Assembly (NCBI RefSeq): GCF_050589645.1
Contig: NZ_JBNGOQ010000001.1
Coordinates: forward strand, 1 to 64,000
DNA: 64,000 bases
Direction: 5' to 3'
From: JBNGOQ01 sp050589645
GTDB lineage: Bacteria; Bacteroidota; Bacteroidia; Flavobacteriales; Flavobacteriaceae
Below are positions 61,509 to 64,000 of this stretch, piece by piece. The notes under the pieces were generated by a model. The model was given only the letters and a program-made list of their open reading frames with translations, was not told where the DNA came from and did not search any database. The position numbers were made by a program, and so were the translations under genes. Numbering within the stretch: the stretch's first letter is position 1; each line of letters starts with the position of its first letter.

Positions 61509-62568
61509 TCAGCTTTCCACGATAAAAAAACCACCGAAACACCTTCTTGTCATCCGTTTTTCGGCTATGGGCGATGTGGCCATGACGGTCCCTGTGCTCG
61601 CGGCCCTTACAGAGCAATACCCGGAAGTAAGGGTTACCGTGCTTACCCGGGCGTTCTTTGCCCCTATGTTTGCACAGATTCCAAACGTATCGGTCTTTGC
61701 TGCCGACTTGAAGGGAAGGCATAAAGGTGTGGTGGGACTCTGGAAACTATACCAGGGGTTAAAACCTTTATCGGTGGATGCAGTGGCCGACCTGCACAAT
61801 GTGCTGCGGAGCAACATATTAAAACGCTATTTTCTCCTTGGGAAACTTCCTTTTGCTCAAATAGACAAGGGAAGACCCGAAAAAAGACACTTAACAGCAG
61901 CAAAAAATAAAGTTTTTGGCCCATTGATATCCACCCACCAACGTTACGCCAACGTGTTTGGCAAACTAGGGGTTCCGATTCAGTTGGACAAGGCATCTCC
62001 TTTGGCCCGACAGCCATTGTCGACGAGGGTTTTGGAAATTGCAGGAAAGGATGCCAAAAAATGGATAGGCATAGCACCTTTCGCGGCCTTTCAGGGGAAG
62101 GAATACCCATTGGACCTCATGGCAGATGTAATCCAACGCATAGCGGACACCAAGGCCTATAAAATGTTTTTTTTCGGTGGTGGGACAAAAGAAAAGGATA
62201 TCTTGGATCAATGGGTAACGCGTTTTGAAGACGCGGTATCTATGGTGGGACAATGCACTTTCGAAGAAGAATTGGTCTTGATCTCAAATTTAGATCTCAT
62301 GCTGTCCATGGATAGTGGCAATGGACACCTCGCTGCTATTTATGGAATTCCCACCATTACACTTTGGGGTGTTACCCACCCCTATGCGGGCTTCTATCCG
62401 TTTAAACAGGACAGTGGCTATGCGCTCTTGGCCGACAGGGGAAAGTATCCCCGGATTCCTACCTCTGTTTATGGAAAGAAACTTCCCAAGGGGTATGAAA
62501 AGGCCATGTACACCATTTCACCCGAAGCGGTTTTTCACAAGATTTTGGAAGTTCTGGATAGTGCGTAA
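61495..62568 (+). CDS. GT9 glycosyltransferase (heptosyltransferase-like)
   Basis: 357 residues. GT-B enzyme of the ADP-heptose:LPS heptosyltransferase family, cytoplasmic side of the inner membrane. LLVIRFSAMGDVAMTVPVL near 20-38, IGIAPFAAFQGKEYP near 182, FFFGGGTKEKDI near 224 and SMDSGNGHLAAIYGIPTITLWG near 271-292. Starts with GTG at 61495 (no ATG lies before the conserved RFSAMGD), overlapping DUF4254 by 14 bp. Sugar donor and acceptor are not known. The stop is 9 bp from the convergent TetR gene. Confidence 0.9.
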   Translation: MAKNSQLSTIKKPPKHLLVIRFSAMGDVAMTVPVLAALTEQYPEVRVTVLTRAFFAPMFAQIPNVSVFAADLKGRHKGVVGLWKLYQGLKPLSVDAVADLHNVLRSNILKRYFLLGKLPFAQIDKGRPEKRHLTAAKNKVFGPLISTHQRYANVFGKLGVPIQLDKASPLARQPLSTRVLEIAGKDAKKWIGIAPFAAFQGKEYPLDLMADVIQRIADTKAYKMFFFGGGTKEKDILDQWVTRFEDAVSMVGQCTFEEELVLISNLDLMLSMDSGNGHLAAIYGIPTITLWGVTHPYAGFYPFKQDSGYALLADRGKYPRIPTSVYGKKLPKGYEKAMYTISPEAVFHKILEVLDSA

Positions 62569-62577
62569 TGTTTTTCC

Positions 62578-63192
62578 CTAGGCGATTTCCTTTTGCTTTA
62601 ACAATTTGAAGTATTGTCTCAATTGCTGCATGTATTTGTATCGAAGCGTCTTGCAGTTACCGTCTACCATCAGGGTGCGGATGCCTATATAGGATGAGAT
62701 AAGGTATACGGCAACACCTTCACTATCCACATGTCGATCCACATAGCCGTCCGATTTTCCTTTTTGCAGGATGGAAATCAGATTTACCTCCCATACTTTA
62801 AGGATATCCTTTAAATAGCGCATAATCTCAGGATTTCTACGGTTGAACTCTGAAATAAAATTGCTCAGGACAAAACCGTAATCCATTTCGTTGTGTTCCG
62901 CCGTTTCCAAGGCGTTCTCAAAACAGTTGGAGATGACGTTGAACGGGTCTTCCTTGCCTTCAATAGGTTCAATGAGCATACTGTACACCTTCTGGACAAT
63001 GAGGTTCTGTACAATGCTGATGAAAAAGTCTTCCTTGGATTGAAAGTGGTAGTAGAAAGCTCCTTTGGAAAGCGATAGGTGCTTTAAAATGTCATCAATA
63101 CTGGTGTTGTAATACCCTTGCTTATAAAACAATTCAAGGCCAGTGACCTGCATTCGATGCATGGTTGCCATGCGTTTTAGATTTTTTTCCAT
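62578..63192 (-). CDS. TetR/AcrR-family transcription regulator
   Basis: 204 residues. N-terminal helix-turn-helix, YYNTSIDDILKHLSLSKGAFYYHF near 27-50 with YHF as the family end mark, then a helical ligand-binding domain. Acts as a ligand-responsive repressor. A perfect inverted repeat at 63341-63358 upstream of its start is the probable operator. The same-strand gene upstream is the ArsS-like radical SAM, so the regulator may control it as well as itself. Inducer unknown. Confidence 0.92.
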   Translation of the reverse strand: MEKNLKRMATMHRMQVTGLELFYKQGYYNTSIDDILKHLSLSKGAFYYHFQSKEDFFISIVQNLIVQKVYSMLIEPIEGKEDPFNVISNCFENALETAEHNEMDYGFVLSNFISEFNRRNPEIMRYLKDILKVWEVNLISILQKGKSDGYVDRHVDSEGVAVYLISSYIGIRTLMVDGNCKTLRYKYMQQLRQYFKLLKQKEIA

Positions 63193-63340
63193 GAGATTTG
63201 GGTTTTATGAAAAAAGACGGTTAAGTCTTTAACAAAGAACCTGCGAATCCATGGTTTCCTAAAGATTTAAGGATATACGAGGTCAAAAACTCGTTAAAAT
63301 GTCATAATCGGGACGAACAACACCCGGAAATGAAATTAGA

Positions 63341-63358
63341 ACCGACCACTTGGTCGGT
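63341..63358. promoter_or_regulatory. Probable TetR operator
   Basis: ACCGACCA (63341-63348), spacer CT, TGGTCGGT (63351-63358): a perfect 8-bp inverted repeat of the kind bound by TetR/AcrR repressors. It lies 149 bp before the TetR start and 79 bp after the arsS stop. Confidence 0.75.
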
Positions 63359-63437
63359 AAAAAAGCTCGACAAACGGATGCTGGGACCCAAACGGGGATT
63401 CAAAAATCCGGAAAAAGAGCCCTGTAACCTAGAAATT

Positions 63438-64000
63438 TTAGGCCACGGTACCCTGGCAACTGCTACCCGCTCCGGCTGTACATCCATAGCAGTGTTGGGA
63501 AATAATAATATTCCGGTCCTGGAGAACGTCCTCGTTGTAATCTTTAATGTGCTTTACCTTGCTGGCCACCTTAAGATCCAACATCTGGTTAAAATCGCAA
63601 TCGTAGAGCCATCCGTCCCAACTTATCGAAATGGTATTGGTGCACATCACATTGGCCACGGCTTCCGGATTATAGGCCTCTACCAGTGCATACATATAGT
63701 CCTCATAGTTTTCAGAGGCGATCAGATAATCCAAAAAGCGGGAAATGGGTAAATTGGTAATGGCGAAAAGCTGGTGAAAATCAATGTTGAAATCTTCCTT
63801 TAGCGCTTTTTTGAAATCCATTTCCAATGCTGCCTGGTCCCCGGGAAGAAAGGCTCCTGAGGGGTTATACACCAAATCCAGGCGTAGTTTGCTGCCGGGC
63901 ATGCCGTAACCAACGGCATTGAGTTCCTGTAGTGCTTTTATTGATTTGTCAAAAACGCCATCGCCTCGTTGTTTGTCCGTTTTTCCCCTGGTATAATGTG
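63438..64000 (-). CDS. arsS: ArsS-like arsenosugar radical SAM protein, 3' part only
   Basis: The 187 C-terminal residues are in the window; the gene continues past the right edge. The sequence (GKTDKQRGDGVFDKSIKAL..LDLVYNPSGAFLPGDQ near the edge, SWDGWLYDCDFNQML, and a closing CYGCTAGAGSSCQG) matches the DUF3641 C-terminal domain of ArsS, the radical SAM enzyme of arsenosugar biosynthesis, with its cysteine-rich auxiliary cluster region. The CxxxCx3SAM motif lies outside the window. The upstream neighbour is likely part of the same gene set; TetR follows on the same strand. Confidence 0.88.
   Translation of the reverse strand, partial: HYTRGKTDKQRGDGVFDKSIKALQELNAVGYGMPGSKLRLDLVYNPSGAFLPGDQAALEMDFKKALKEDFNIDFHQLFAITNLPISRFLDYLIASENYEDYMYALVEAYNPEAVANVMCTNTISISWDGWLYDCDFNQMLDLKVASKVKHIKDYNEDVLQDRNIIISQHCYGCTAGAGSSCQGTVA

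Noticed and set aside
63330..63752. 140-codon plus-strand frame at the right end
   Set aside because: It is the antisense shadow of the arsS end plus the operator; no family signal in it.

Overview
The window looks like chromosome from a marine, probably gliding member of the Flavobacteriaceae (Bacteroidota). The signs are Bacteroidota-type promoters (-7 box TAnnTTTG in front of many genes), weak or absent Shine-Dalgarno sites, type IX secretion (T9SS)/gliding proteins (PorP/SprF, SprB-like, SprC/D-like and PorE-like), and many genes of families known mainly from Bacteroidota (DUF4175, DUF4837, DUF4254, DUF6427 as I recall them). The genus cannot be fixed from the sequence; a Muricauda/Maribacter/Zobellia-like organism is a guess. 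No rRNA, tRNA or CRISPR array was seen.

Layout. 1-8979 (minus strand): a T9SS/gliding surface-adhesin operon with a SprC/D-like secreted protein, a PorP/SprF protein carrying two SPOR-like modules, and the first ~1534 residues of a giant SprB-like repeat protein that runs off the left edge. 9.2-15 kb: glnS, an SPFH protein, gltX and an AlkB-type hydroxylase. 15-22.1 kb: a co-directional run of DUF4175 giant coiled-coil membrane protein, ybeY, mnmG, lipoprotein and methyltransferase; two perfect parS-like palindromes bracket mnmG. 22.4-30 kb: glycerate kinase, Skp/OmpH-like lipoprotein, DoxX-like protein, holB, pgk, a LysM lytic transglycosylase and a DUF4837 lipoprotein. 30.1-30.7 kb: two tandem 56-residue membrane proteins that are paralogues. 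31-34 kb: a PorE-like OmpA protein with its own SPOR-like module, then tatA. 34.2-38.3 kb: M23 peptidase, GH3-like protein and a DUF6909-like protein.

38.3-58.3 kb is a surface-polysaccharide locus. It holds a Wzz-like protein, rmlBACD (four genes joined by 4-bp overlaps), a fused CMP-nonulosonate cytidylyltransferase/PseG-like protein, NeuB, an HprK-like P-loop protein, an APH-fold kinase, an internally deleted insertion sequence, a Wzx flippase, a glycosyltransferase, a lipoprotein, two O-antigen ligase/polymerase-type membrane proteins, a DUF1972 glycosyltransferase, an initiating polyprenyl glycosylphosphotransferase and a UDP-glucuronate decarboxylase-like enzyme. Between about 42.4 and 50.7 kb the DNA is clearly more AT-rich than its surroundings, as expected for a replaceable antigen cassette; the change falls inside rmlD. 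58.4-64 kb: purD, small membrane proteins, DUF4254 and a GT9 glycosyltransferase, a TetR regulator with a clear operator, and the 3' end of an ArsS-type radical SAM gene.

How it fits together: surface adhesins exported and anchored by T9SS (with SPOR-like modules that may tie the machinery to peptidoglycan), and a Wzx/Wzy-type polysaccharide containing dTDP-rhamnose, a nonulosonic acid and perhaps UDP-xylose-derived sugar. The least explained parts are the HprK-like/APH-like kinase pair beside the nonulosonate genes, the shared SPOR-like modules, the paired 56-residue membrane proteins, and the coupled short ORFs and near-leaderless promoters.
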